Below are positions 1-9,395 of a DNA stretch of 64,000 nt, piece by piece. The notes under the pieces are model-generated. The model was not told the origin of the DNA, made no database searches, and saw nothing but the letters and a program-made list of their open reading frames with translations. The stretch is from a virus: the IMG/VR virus record IMGVR_UViG_3300042691_037387, positions 1-64,000 of that record. The stretch is one strand, 5' to 3'. The position numbers and the translations under genes were made by a program. The number at the start of each line of letters is the position of its first letter. Positions within the stretch are counted from its first letter, which is position 1.

Positions 1-2524
1 GTGCACCATTTATTTCAACTGTAGAGCTAGCAAAGTCACCTTTGATTAGAGGACTTGATGTATTGCTATTAGAAATGTAAAGCTTGCTAGAACCAGTTTC
101 ATTATATCCAGCTTGATATCCTATAAATACATTTCCAGAACCAGACACTCCAACGCTATAACCAGCCTCATGTCCTATGGCTGTGTTATTTGCTCCAGCA
201 GAACCAAAAGACCCTTTTAGGGCAGAAGACCCAACCGCAACGTTATATCCCCCTGAAACATTTTCTGCTGCATAATAACCAATTGCCACAGAATAACTAT
301 TAAAATTATTATAATACAATGATCTATATCCAACGGCAACGTTTCCTTGACCAGATCCTGTGCCCACTAAAGCACCGTCTCCAATTGCTACGTTATAAAA
401 ACCAGAAACGGAGTTATTGCCTGCATTGTATCCAAGAAATGTTGTTCCACCACTCAGTGATGTTTTACCATAAACAATGCCTTCAGTTGTAGGTGCTGCA
501 GAAGGAATACTACCACCAGGAGCAGTTGAATTAGTCCAAGTAGTGCCATCATATAATATAACTTGATTTGTAAGTGGAATGCCAGAAATTACAACGTCTG
601 ACAAATCATTTAATTGAGCATTTAAACTAACCGTTGCAGAAGAACCTTCTCCAGCAGTATGGGAAACCGAAATGCCAGTTCCAGATGAAATTCCAGACAT
701 ATAATTGCCTGTAGTATCTGTTCCCAAGTTAATTGGGTCAGCTATCCATGCAGAACCATTCCACTTTAAGAAATCATTAGACGAAGGGGTTGCTGCTGAC
801 ACGTTTCCAAGATCGTCTAGTGCTGCACTATTAAGAGCTGTGGTATGATCATGAGCATCGTGTCTTGCAGAGTTAAAGTATTGTGTATGGTCGTCGTCTG
901 AAAGACCAGTAAGATTTCCGTGGTCAGATACTGCAACGGCGGCAGCACCAGTGCCACCAGATATGGTGCTTCTAATATCTACAAGACTAACAAGCCTTGC
1001 TTTTGGAGTGTTTGAGTAGCTGGTAGATGTGTCAAATATGAACTTGTATAATGGTCTAAATTCAAAAACTGGAAATCCATCTAAGTCAAGACTAGAAAAA
1101 TCTACAGCTTCGGCTTCCCCAACGTTTGTATATTGACCTTGACTAAGTATTGCTACAATGGGTTCATTCAAATTATTAGTAGCTATAATCCAAGATATTC
1201 CAAATTGATTATTATTTATATCTGGAGTTGTCCATGTTCCAGCTGTATTTAAATTGTATGTAGCTATAGAAGATCCAGATTTAATTGGATATTGAGTTGC
1301 CACATCTTTCTTCCAAGAGGAATTAGACCTATAAAACATAGGAATATAAGCGCCAGATTGCAATCTTTGCTCCCATGTATTTGAAGTTGGCGTTGCACTA
1401 TGTTCAATATCAACCTGAAGATCTTCGTCAAAGAATGTTCCATTAGCAAAATCTATTTGACAGTGTGAATTTGAAGAACCATTTCCACCAAGAACATAGT
1501 TATTAACACCAAAACCATTAGCAATCGCTGCACCACGAGTCCTGTGTAGATACTCATGTGTTGCCCAGTCAAGAGTGACTCCGTGTCTTTCATCGGCAAA
1601 GAAGTATGCTTTGTTTTCTACATCATTCCAATAGATATAAGCAGTTGGAGTATCTTGGTCCCATGTAAAGAATGTTGTTTTGTAAGCTAGAGATCCAGAA
1701 GAATTAAAATAAATGTAATATAAACCAGACGTATCTGGAATAGTTACAGTTTCAGTTCCTGTTTTTATATATCTTTTACCCGCGCACCAAACAGTATAGC
1801 TTGTTGATGCTGGAGCTATAGAAAATTCTCTTGTAGATTCATTGAAAGATATTACGCTATCTTCTCTATTTTCATGACCTATTGGTTCTCCACTAGGTAG
1901 TGTTGTATTAACCCAATTTGTTCCATTGTAAACTAATAATTGACCATTTAAAGCTGATGATATTGCGGCGTCATTTAGATCATCTAGCGAAGCGTTTAGT
2001 GCTATATTAGGAGTGGCTCCCTCTCCACCAGTATTTGTCAGCGCTATTCCAGTGCCAGAGGTAATAGTTGCTACATAATCCCCAGTTGTATGATATCCAA
2101 GTTGTACAGAATCTGCAATTATTGAATTTATATCATAAAAGTTTGAGCCATCATTTGTATACTGCCAGGTATCAGTAGTTTCGTTCCATCTAATTTGAAC
2201 ATTTGTAGATGTACCTCTTTCAACTTCTATTCCAGCATTTGTGCTTGGCGTTGCAGAAACATTAGAATTTAATATAAGTATATTATCTTCTATCGTTACA
2301 TTTTCTGTATTAATAGTTGTGGTAGTTCCACTTACCGTAAAATTACCAGTGACAGTAAGGTCAGCGTTTATGGTAACATTGTCAGAAGTAGTGATAGAGC
2401 TATATCCATCTTGCAGTAAATCAAGACTAGAGCTAACCAAATCTCCATTTAATTTCTTAAAATAAAATACTTTATTTGTTGGGTCAATGGCTACTTGACC
2501 AATATTAATATTGGGGACTGGCAT
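1..2524 (-). CDS. Tail fibre protein, 3' end outside the window
   Basis: The frame opens at ATG 2524 and stays open to position 1, giving 841 codons without a stop, so the C-terminus is outside. The protein is built of short low-complexity modules. Near residues 180 and 645 there are two DDL(N/S)D blocks followed by an L-Y-(N/D)-G-T-(N/T)-W motif. Near residue 540 there is a DHGxLxGLxDDDHxQY-type motif, common in phage fibres. From about residue 715 there are YadA-head-like repeats (VAIGxGAL, VAVGYRSL). Its final visible residues resemble the stretch that precedes a C-terminal S74-type chaperone in related fibres, but that domain would lie outside. The role inferred is host recognition at the tail tip. 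It is the last gene of the surface and lysis block. Confidence 0.85.
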   Translation of the reverse strand, partial: MPVPNINIGQVAIDPTNKVFYFKKLNGDLVSSSLDLLQDGYSSITTSDNVTINADLTVTGNFTVSGTTTTINTENVTIEDNILILNSNVSATPSTNAGIEVERGTSTNVQIRWNETTDTWQYTNDGSNFYDINSIIADSVQLGYHTTGDYVATITSGTGIALTNTGGEGATPNIALNASLDDLNDAAISSALNGQLLVYNGTNWVNTTLPSGEPIGHENREDSVISFNESTREFSIAPASTSYTVWCAGKRYIKTGTETVTIPDTSGLYYIYFNSSGSLAYKTTFFTWDQDTPTAYIYWNDVENKAYFFADERHGVTLDWATHEYLHRTRGAAIANGFGVNNYVLGGNGSSNSHCQIDFANGTFFDEDLQVDIEHSATPTSNTWEQRLQSGAYIPMFYRSNSSWKKDVATQYPIKSGSSIATYNLNTAGTWTTPDINNNQFGISWIIATNNLNEPIVAILSQGQYTNVGEAEAVDFSSLDLDGFPVFEFRPLYKFIFDTSTSYSNTPKARLVSLVDIRSTISGGTGAAAVAVSDHGNLTGLSDDDHTQYFNSARHDAHDHTTALNSAALDDLGNVSAATPSSNDFLKWNGSAWIADPINLGTDTTGNYMSGISSGTGISVSHTAGEGSSATVSLNAQLNDLSDVVISGIPLTNQVILYDGTTWTNSTAPGGSIPSAAPTTEGIVYGKTSLSGGTTFLGYNAGNNSVSGFYNVAIGDGALVGTGSGQGNVAVGYRSLYYNNFNSYSVAIGYYAAENVSGGYNVAVGSSALKGSFGSAGANNTAIGHEAGYSVGVSGSGNVFIGYQAGYNETGSSKLYISNSNTSSPLIKGDFASSTVEINGA

Positions 2525-2534
2525 TTACGATCCT

Positions 2535-2775
2535 TTATTTTGCTTTTTTATCCACCTTATTAAAAACTTCGTTTATCTCAGATACTGACAATTTGCCATC
2601 GTCCAAAAATGCTCTGGACAATCCTTCAATAACCGTTGCTACTCCTGCCATTCCGTGCCATAAAACAGGCTTTCCATAAAGGAACTCCAGCTATGGCTCC
2701 AGCACCTATAACGCTGAGTCCGGAAGCAGCAAAAGTGGCAATTATTCTTAAAAAAATGTTATTTACAGTTTTCAT
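2535..2775 (-). CDS. Small holin-like membrane protein, needs +1 shift at CGGA
   Basis: Rejoined product of 79 residues. Frame 0 runs from ATG 2775, after a strong AGGAGGGTGA ribosome site, through codon 40 and then meets GCA CGG A at 2655-2652. Reading GGA instead gives ...FMA-GMAGVATVIEG... and continues to TAA 2535. Without the shift the frame ends nine codons later. The N-terminal half is hydrophobic and Gly/Ala-rich (about residues 8-32, probable membrane segments). The C-terminal half is soluble and charged. Size, topology and position next to the fibre and surface genes suggest a holin or related lysis protein, but no diagnostic motif is present. Both halves were found by reading the sequence directly. 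Confidence 0.65.
2652..2655 (-). other. CGGA +1 recoding site 1 (holin-like gene)
   Basis: Minus-strand codons GCA CGG AAT in frame 0. Skipping C gives GCA GGA ATG, residues A40-G41-M42. The sequence shows the break directly; the decoding is inferred. Confidence 0.75.
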
Positions 2776-2792
2776 TCACCCTCCTATAGTAA

Positions 2793-4221
2793 CTATCCTA
2801 TATATCTTTTTCTCTGAATTAACACAATTCCTATGCAAATTAAAGCGAAGCCAATCATTAAACTAAAATATGCCGAACTTCCAGTCTTTGGAAGCTTTGG
2901 TCCATGATCATGTGTACTGTGGTCGTGAACAGTTGTCGTAGTAACTGGTTCTATTGCAACGCTTGTGGTTGTTTCTGGAATAGTAATAGCTGCCGCAGTC
3001 GTAGTTGTCTGCTCTGTTGTAGTCGGAGCAGGGGGGACTGTGGTTGGAGCTGGCTCCGTAGTGGTTGGAGCTGGCTCAGTAGTGGTTGGGGCTGGCTCGG
3101 TAGTGGTAGTAGTCGGGGCAGCTATTGTAGTAGTTGGTGGATTCCACGTAACTGTTGAAGAAACAGTCTTGGCGACTCCATTTACCGTAGCAGTAGCGGT
3201 GTAGGTAGCTGTTCCAGTTGAATTAGTGCGAACAGTTATGGTAGCAATTCCACTCGCATTAGTTGTAGCACTAAAAGTTTGACCAGCATCTGGGCCTGCA
3301 CTGACAGTAACTGTGACGGTAACTCCAGATTGAGGTACTCCAGCAAGTGTTTGGGCTGTAGCAGTAATAATTAAATCTTCACCAGCTCTTGGAGAAGTTG
3401 GGCTAATTGCTAAAGTAAAGGAGCTTGGAAGAGAAACTGATCCTCCACCAATTGATACTGCTTGGTAAGGGCTAGTAGTTGCGTTTGGATATCTCCACTC
3501 AGCAAGTGTTTTTAATGTTCCAACATTGCCAGTAAAATAGCCATGCCAGCAGGCAGCAACCATAGTGTCAGTTAAATTAAAGTCAGTCGCTCCATCTGCT
3601 GTAGCACGTGGGCCACCGTTGCATCCTCCGTTATTGTAAGTTGCACTTGGCAAAAGAGCGGTAAGCCAACCAAAGCGACCCATGTTGGCAAATAATCCAC
3701 CACCAGAGTTAACAAAGTCAGCTATGACTTCAGCTTTTGCAGTAAATATATCTTCAACTCCAGAAGGTCTTGCCCAGTTATCTGGAATCCAAATGACTTT
3801 TGGTTTTAAGGTATTAATATTATTAAAGAAGTTTGTAACTTCAGTAGTAGAATTATAAAAATTAACAGTTGGCGCAGTGGAAAACTGACCAAGATACTTT
3901 GTTGTTAAAAGAGTGTTCCAGTTACCACCACAAGAGTTATTAGCACCATTAGCGCCAAGAACAGCAATTGTTCCACTGTTAATATTGGTCGCACCGTCAT
4001 AAGTTTTCTTTAACACTTGTGCTATATAGCCCCATGTTCCTTCTCCACCAGAGTGACAGACAGGATCCATACCATCAAGGACTATTGGGCCTCCGCCAGT
4101 AGTAGCTTTAGCTGGTTGTCCACCAACTATATATCCGTATTCCGTTATCTGATTTAAATGGAATAGATCCAGCTACCAACAACAGGCCAACCGCTATTAA
4201 TAAGCGACCAATATTCTTCAT
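2793..4221 (-). CDS. LPXTG wall-anchored surface protein, needs +1 shift at CGGA
   Basis: Rejoined product of 475 residues. ATG 4221 follows a GGGGA ribosome site and starts a signal peptide (positive N-end, then a hydrophobic stretch to about residue 20). At codon 29 the frame meets ATA CGG A (4137-4134). Reading GGA leads into IVGGQPAK and then the long body. The body has an unrecognised globular domain (about 30-260), a Big/invasin-like Ig domain (about 270-345), a Thr/Pro/Glu linker of TTTEPAP repeats (about 350-430), and a sortase signal LPKTG near 442 followed by a membrane segment and RKR tail. This is the layout of a wall-anchored protein of Gram-positive bacteria, here inside a phage late block. 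Unshifted, only the signal peptide and 14 further residues would be made. Superinfection exclusion or adhesion are possible roles, not shown. Confidence 0.8.
4134..4137 (-). other. CGGA +1 recoding site 2 (LPXTG gene)
   Basis: Frame-0 codons ATA CGG ATA; skipping C gives ATA GGA TAT, residues I28-G29-Y30. A nearby CGGA at 4144-4141 is AAC GGA in frame 0 and is not a CGG codon, which fits the rule that only in-frame CGG-A shifts. Confidence 0.75.
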
Positions 4222-4233
4222 TTAATTTTCCCC

Positions 4234-7231
4234 TCACTCATCTTTCTGTAGCATTGCATTTATATAGTGGACTACAAATGCGCAGCTGGTGGCTATAACA
4301 GTGATTTTCCTGGTATCACCAGAAAGTGTGGCAAACACTATTACTGTACCTGATATAGTAAAGGCAAGGGCAGCTGTCTCCCTTGCAAACTTTTTAATAA
4401 AGCCCAATGGGCTAAATTTCTTTTCCATTGTTCCCTCCGTATATTTAAATATGCTATTTCTGGTGAAGGTCTCGTCACCTCCATCTCCATCTGGTCCTTC
4501 GATTTCCGGAGCTTCCTCCTCATCTTCTGACCCCTCTTCTTCTTCCTTCCTTGCGGCATTATTTTCACCTCCTGCAGGTCCTGTGCCACCTGACGAACCA
4601 CCAGAAGATGGTCCACCAGATCTAGATCCACCAGAAGATGGACCTGAACCACCAGCTGCAGAAGCAGCAGCAGCTGCTGTCAAAAGAGTCGTTGCAGCTA
4701 ATAAAGTTCTACGAGAAGCTACGTCAATATTTGAACCAACTGGTACATAATCATCAAAGCCTGAGGCGTAGATATTTATTTCTCCCTCAAAAGCATCTCT
4801 AACTTCTTGTGGAGCTTCCTGGACTGCAGCGGTGATTTCTGATTTAGCTTCTTCTGTTAACTCTCCGGCATCAACTGCAGCAAAGACTTCAACTGCTTGG
4901 TCGCCAGTAATATTTTGTATAACTTCTGGGCTAGTAGCAAGCTCTGTAGCTAATTCAGTTGATATTTCCTCTTCTAAAACAGCATCTAATACTTCTTGAA
5001 TTTGCTCAGCATCGAGATTTTCAAGAACTTCTGTATTTGTGATTAACTCTGTTGCCAGTTCTGTATCTATTCCAGCTTCTAGAATTTGATCAACAGCTTC
5101 CTGAACCTGCTCTTCTGTTAAACTGTCAGATGATAAAAGTTCAGATACCTGTTCTGGATCTGCATCTCCGTTTATAACGTCTTCAATTGCGGAGTTTAAT
5201 TCTTCAGTAGTTACTATTGAGTCGTTGGTGTTACTTTGGTCACCTTCATCAGTTGTATCTTGTGGGATGGTTTCAGATGTTTCTTCCTCTAAAGATGGCT
5301 CTTCTTGCGCTACAGATGTGGTCGTCTCTACTTCAGGCTCTGGATCAGTGGGACTTTGAGAATTCTCATTTTGTTGAGGATCAGGTTCAGGAGTAGGTTC
5401 AACAACAGGTTCAGGCTCGGTTGTTGTGGTGACCGATGGTGTAACATCAGGTTCTGTAGTGGTGGTAGTTTGCTGCTCGGGTTCAGTCGTTGTTGTGGTT
5501 GTTTCTGGCTCGGTAGTTGTAGTTGCTTCTTCTTCTGGTTCAGTAGTAGTAGTCTGCTCAGGTTCGGTAGTAGTTGTTGTCTCTGGGACGGTAGTTGTTG
5601 TAGTTGTGGTAGTAGTTGTTGTAGTGGTTGTTGTCGTAGTAGAAACGGTGTTGGATAATTGAACAAATTGTGTCCCAGTGCTCAATGGAGTAGCAGTAGC
5701 GCCAACATTTGACGAGCCATTCCAATAGAAATATTGAATCCAGGTATTGTTTTCATCCCAAGTATTATTGGAAACAGTTGACCAACCCTGATATCTCTGA
5801 CCATTGTTATAGGCATCGTCTAGATATATAGATATGTTATTATTGGCAAAATTATTACCGTAAATATATCTGTTATCTGTACCCATATTAAATGTCGTTG
5901 GAATCCAGGCATTGTGATATATTGCAATTGAGTTACCTGTAAAATTAGAATTAAGAATTTGAGTTCTGTTTAAACCAGTGACATTTGCCCCATATGAATT
6001 GTTTGCAAAAGATGAATTTATAATTTTTGTGAATCTGTAATTATAAATTCCAGCCCAGTTGCTGGAGAATGTATTGTTATTAACATACGTTCTATTTTGA
6101 AAATTAGAATCAGCGTATTGATCCCAAGTAGTGGTGCCTGCAGGTAGCTGTGGAGTTGACCCATAGTCTCCTGCTATTCCTATATTAAGATTGTCCCAAG
6201 TGCAATTTGTATAAGTTGCAACAGCTCCAGCGTTATTGTTAAATGCTGCGGAGCCAGCGGTCATTGAGGTAAACCTTACGTTGGTTGCAGAAACTGTGCC
6301 CCTATTATTATAAATTATTCCACCACTAGTCTGCTGACCTTTTTTAAGTGTCATATCAGATATTGTTAGTGATATGTTTTGATTAACAAAGAACTGTCTA
6401 TAAAGTGCGTTTCCGATCAATGATTGTATTAGTTTGGCCATTGCCAGTAATCGTCAAGTTTTGGGAAATAGCTGGCAGAGCGCTAGTAAGTGTAATTGTT
6501 CCGTTGGCGGATGGAGCAAATGTTATTGAGTCATATATGCCACCAGAACTTGCATTAGCCTGAGTGATCGCCCACCTTAAGGTTCCAGAATCGCTAGTAT
6601 CTGCTAAAGAAGTAACTACTAATGAGGTCGGAACTGGAGCTGAATAAATACATGGTTGCGCACCAGAGCCACCAGAACAAGACTGCCAACCAATATCAGA
6701 AGTCCAGCTAGAACTACTTGTAAATTCAGTATTTGATAGTAGTTCTACGTTGTCATCAAACTTTAATGAAGCTGACTCTACACGAGTACCATAATTGCCA
6801 GCCCAAAACTCTCCATCTCCACCATTTATAAAAGCCCTAGCAGTTACTGCGCTGCTCCATCCAGAACTCCCTACTCCAGATTCGCTAATAGAAATTTCAT
6901 AATTAGAGAATTGGGTAGAGTCAATACTTAGGTTTCCAGTTGAGTGGGAATAAATAAGCCCACCACCCTGACCATAAAGCTGTATTCCAACATTTATTGG
7001 ATCGCTGGATTCTTTCCAGTCCTGAGTTTCAGCAGCAGAAACAACTAATGTTAAAGAGGATTTACCAGAAGTGTTAATAGCTACATCTTGATAAATGTTC
7101 GCTGATTGATAAGCAAATACTAATTGATTATTATCTGCAGCAGAAGCTAAATTTTGAAAAGCTGAAGCTACTACAGATACGCAAAATAAAAATGCAAGGA
7201 TCCAAGATCCTCTTAGTGGTTTTCTTTTCAT
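4234..7231 (-). CDS. Secreted beta-helix surface protein with Thr-rich linker, needs +1 shift at CGGA
   Basis: Rejoined product of 998 residues. Start ATG 7231 follows GGAGGG and a clear signal peptide (basic start, hydrophobic core, cleavage near ASAADN). Residues about 200-480 form a right-handed beta-helix of the SLADTSDSGTLRWAI / GNGxTNTIID type seen in bacterial surface proteins. The frame breaks at GAT CGG A (6415-6412). Reading GGA gives TNTIID-GNALYRQ, an ideal beta-helix turn. A Thr/Glu/Pro linker follows (about 500-600), then an acidic helical region with repeated EEVQ/ATEL units, a hydrophobic Ala-rich segment, a Ser/Gly-rich stretch, an acidic run, and a C-terminal region with two possible membrane helices. 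It is probably displayed on the infected cell or virion. The two halves overlap only by an artefact of frame. Confidence 0.78.
6412..6415 (-). other. CGGA +1 recoding site 3 (beta-helix gene)
   Basis: Frame-0 codons GAT CGG AAA; skipping C gives GAT GGA AAC, residues D272-G273-N274. The unshifted frame stops four codons after CGG. Confidence 0.78.
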
Positions 7232-7280
7232 TTTCCCTCCGGTGGTATACGTAATAGTAATTAGATGGAGAGAAAATTAG

Positions 7281-7325
7281 CGGCCAAAAAGGGACAACCC
7301 CAGTGACTTTTACATCACTGGGGTT
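7281..7325 (-). terminator. Intrinsic terminator after the endolysin
   Basis: On the transcript strand an 11-bp stem AACCCCAGTGA / TCACTGGGGTT with an 8-nt loop (arms 7325-7315 and 7306-7296) is followed by GTCCC and a run of five U. It lies between the endolysin stop and the beta-helix gene. It is also only about 20 nt downstream of a promoter-like site (7350-7378), so a short RNA of roughly 60 nt could be made. Confidence 0.75.
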
Positions 7326-7349
7326 GAGCGCCGGCCTCCGTAGACTATA

Positions 7350-7378
7350 TTATATCAGTCAATATCTAGAATTGCAAA
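7350..7378 (-). promoter_or_regulatory. Promoter with extended -10 in the 3' end of the endolysin gene
   Basis: Minus strand TTGCAA (7378-7373), 17-nt spacer, TATAAT (7355-7350) preceded by TGA, giving TGATATAAT. The same extended -10 occurs at three other sites in this window. It would drive the surface-protein genes if transcription passes the hairpin at 7325-7281. Confidence 0.6.
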
Positions 7379-8146
7379 CACTTTCTCGCCTGCGGCTGTA
7401 TCATTTTTCAAGCCATTGACACCCTTGAGTTTACGTACGGCTTCACCAGTTGCGGCATCATAAGTACCAGTTGCCTCACCAGTATAAAAGCCAGCCTTCT
7501 TTAGGGCAGTCTGTAGTCTCTTTACATCTTCTCCAGTTGCACCAACATCAAGCTTGTCTCTCATTGGAACTTCCTGTACTTCACCAGCTGGAGCTGGAGC
7601 ACCCGACATTGCAGGAGGAGTTGCATCGCCTACGCAATACTGCCAATGCCAAGCTTCATATTCTGGATTTGGTCTACCATCTTTTGTTGGCGCACCCTGA
7701 AGATAAAAACCATACTTGGGTGCATTTTCGCACATCCACTTGTAACGCTTCGCGTCTTGCATATTGAGATCTATCGCAAGACCAAGGCCATGATTTGAGG
7801 TACCGGGGGTGCCAGATGGACTCATGCCCTCTTTGAGGTACCAAGTCTTACCATCATACTTTCTTGTGATTTCTGGATTACGCTTAGTCTTTTTGTCTTC
7901 ATAGCGTGACATAAACATTGAAAGCTGAGCTTCAAATGGTCTGTAGTCACCAATATTTTGAAGTTTATGACCAGCCTTCACCGCTTCATCATATAGAGCA
8001 TTGAAAGCCTGCGCTGCTTTAATCCACATTTGTCCGCCACACTTAACCTTCGCCAATTGATTTGGCTTTAATTTTCCATTCTCTACATTCTGTAGCTCCT
8101 TTGGAATCACCATTTTTGCTACTGGATGTTCTTGTGTATTGCTCAT
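7355..8146 (-). CDS. Endolysin: M15 peptidase plus peptidoglycan-binding domain
   Basis: 263 residues. The N-terminal domain (about 40-185) is an M15/VanY-type D,D- or L,D-carboxypeptidase. It has the zinc-site patterns SNHGLGLAIDL (SxHxxGxAxD) and EAWHWQY (ExWHWxY). The C-terminal domain (about 195-262) is a peptidoglycan-binding domain of the LDVGATGEDVKRLQTALKKAGFY type. It should cut stem peptides of the host wall at lysis. The start is supported by AAGGAG seven bases upstream and an isolated TATAAT at 8182-8177. With a terminator downstream, the gene looks like its own unit. Codons are richer in G and C than in the neighbouring genes, which may reflect transfer or selection for high expression. 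Confidence 0.92.
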   Translation of the reverse strand: MSNTQEHPVAKMVIPKELQNVENGKLKPNQLAKVKCGGQMWIKAAQAFNALYDEAVKAGHKLQNIGDYRPFEAQLSMFMSRYEDKKTKRNPEITRKYDGKTWYLKEGMSPSGTPGTSNHGLGLAIDLNMQDAKRYKWMCENAPKYGFYLQGAPTKDGRPNPEYEAWHWQYCVGDATPPAMSGAPAPAGEVQEVPMRDKLDVGATGEDVKRLQTALKKAGFYTGEATGTYDAATGEAVRKLKGVNGLKNDTAAGEKVFAILDID

Positions 8147-8176
8147 TTTTCTCCTTGAAATATTTAGTAATTTCTG

Positions 8177-8182
8177 ATTATA
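8177..8182 (-). promoter_or_regulatory. Possible -10 element upstream of the endolysin
   Basis: TATAAT on the minus strand about 30 nt before the endolysin start, within a short AT-rich gap. No clear -35 is seen at 16-18 nt, so this is a weak call. Confidence 0.3.
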
Positions 8183-8193
8183 TAGTAAATGAT

Positions 8194-8940
8194 TTATGTA
8201 TATTTTTTTATCAAAGCTTCAGGATATGAGTCATCTATATCTTGATACTTTAGTGGGAACCTATCAAATGGATCGATTCCGAGTTTTATTCTATTAATTA
8301 TTGATTCATAAGATTTAAATTCATCTTTATCATATTCTGTATGGGCGAATGATTCTATTTTATTCTTAACTTTTTCTTCTTCCCCCAAGAATGAGAAATG
8401 CCAACCTCCATCAGGAACTATTGGAAGACTAATAGATCTTAATTCTTGAGGGGTTTTCGATGTTAGGTGTTTCTTTCTACAAACAACTGGCCTAGCACCC
8501 TGATTGCAGTGATCTGGAACCTGCCAATGATAGTTCCAAAAATACTGCTTTACATCAAGCTTTACTGGAATATTTTTAATCTTTAATTTACTTACTGTTT
8601 TTTTATTCCAAATTTCATCAGCATCAGATATAACTATCAAGTCATCTTCATCTAGGTTCATTTTTTTAATAGCTTCTGATATGGCATTTCTCTGAGCATA
8701 CTCTCTATCCCAAGCGGATTGTGTCTCATCAGTAAAATCTATTCTATATAAAATAATTTTATGATTGTATTCAGATAAATCTTCCATAATATTGTCAAAA
8801 TAAAATGGTTTATTTTTTCCAGTAAAAGTTTTGGAAGCTTCAACAATAACAAAATAATCTACATAATCAGATAATTCTTCTAATCTTAGCTTAAGAATTT
8901 CTTCTTCATTGTAATATGTAAAGCAGTCAAATATTTTCAT
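8194..8940 (-). CDS. Glycosyltransferase, GT17-like
   Basis: 248 residues from the ATG at 8940. The N-terminus MKIFDCFTYYNEEEIL, the early FVIVEASKTFTG, and DDLIVISDADEIW near residue 110 match the pattern of family 17 glycosyltransferases (beta-1,4-N-acetylglucosaminyltransferase-like). A WHFSFLG motif lies near residue 200. The upstream ATG at 8958 overlaps the previous gene and is less likely to be the start. It is the distal gene of a glycan-modification cluster (8194-12955) and probably decorates host wall, phage or DNA-linked sugar; the acceptor cannot be told from sequence. Confidence 0.75.
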   Translation of the reverse strand: MKIFDCFTYYNEEEILKLRLEELSDYVDYFVIVEASKTFTGKNKPFYFDNIMEDLSEYNHKIILYRIDFTDETQSAWDREYAQRNAISEAIKKMNLDEDDLIVISDADEIWNKKTVSKLKIKNIPVKLDVKQYFWNYHWQVPDHCNQGARPVVCRKKHLTSKTPQELRSISLPIVPDGGWHFSFLGEEEKVKNKIESFAHTEYDKDEFKSYESIINRIKLGIDPFDRFPLKYQDIDDSYPEALIKKYT

Positions 8941-9394
8941 ATACAAACACATTCTCATTTTTTAACATAGAATATTTTTTTATCTCTCTAACTAAGTCAT
9001 CATTGTGATTTAAAAAATCACTCAATTCAGATGCCCATGTCCCAGGATTAATCAAGAAAATATGTCCAGATGGTTTCATTATTGCTCTTATTTGTTCTGC
9101 AATATAATTGTTGTTATCTAAATAAACTTTAGGACTATAGTTTATAGATAAAAACAAGTCTGAATAATTGTATCCCATATAAGGGGAGTTTAAACCTATT
9201 TCCCAGTAAGCCACTTCATCAATATATTCCTGATGATTTCTGTCAGTATGCAGCACGAAACTTCCTATCGAATGCTCTGAGCTAGCCATATCTTTCTTGA
9301 GTGATACAGCATATTCGATATCAGAATATATTACTACACTATTTTTTTTAGGAAAAACATCCCTAATGATGTGGCATAGAAAATTATTATTCAT
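8927..9394 (-). CDS. Hypothetical protein in the glycan cluster
   Basis: 155 residues. There is no convincing catalytic motif. Near residue 108 it has AIMKPSGHIFLINPG, which resembles the late beta-strand of a class I methyltransferase fold, and the early part has a DIEYAVSL stretch. A degenerate methyltransferase-like Rossmann protein is possible, but the glycine-rich SAM loop is absent. Its end overlaps the GT17-like gene, and it begins one base after the stop of the methyltransferase gene, so the three are co-translated. Confidence 0.6.
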   Translation of the reverse strand: MNNNFLCHIIRDVFPKKNSVVIYSDIEYAVSLKKDMASSEHSIGSFVLHTDRNHQEYIDEVAYWEIGLNSPYMGYNYSDLFLSINYSPKVYLDNNNYIAEQIRAIMKPSGHIFLINPGTWASELSDFLNHNDDLVREIKKYSMLKNENVFVYENI

Positions 9395-9395
9395 T

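Noticed and set aside
2904-3204. Plus-strand frames rich in Val, Gly and Ser opposite the Thr/Pro linkers (also 5305-5662)
   Set aside because: They are the reverse reading of ACN repeats in minus-strand genes and have no ribosome sites.
4141-4144. A second CGGA just upstream of site 2 as the shift point
   Set aside because: In the signal-peptide frame it is read as AAC GGA, so CGG is not a codon there. The site at 4137 is the in-frame one.
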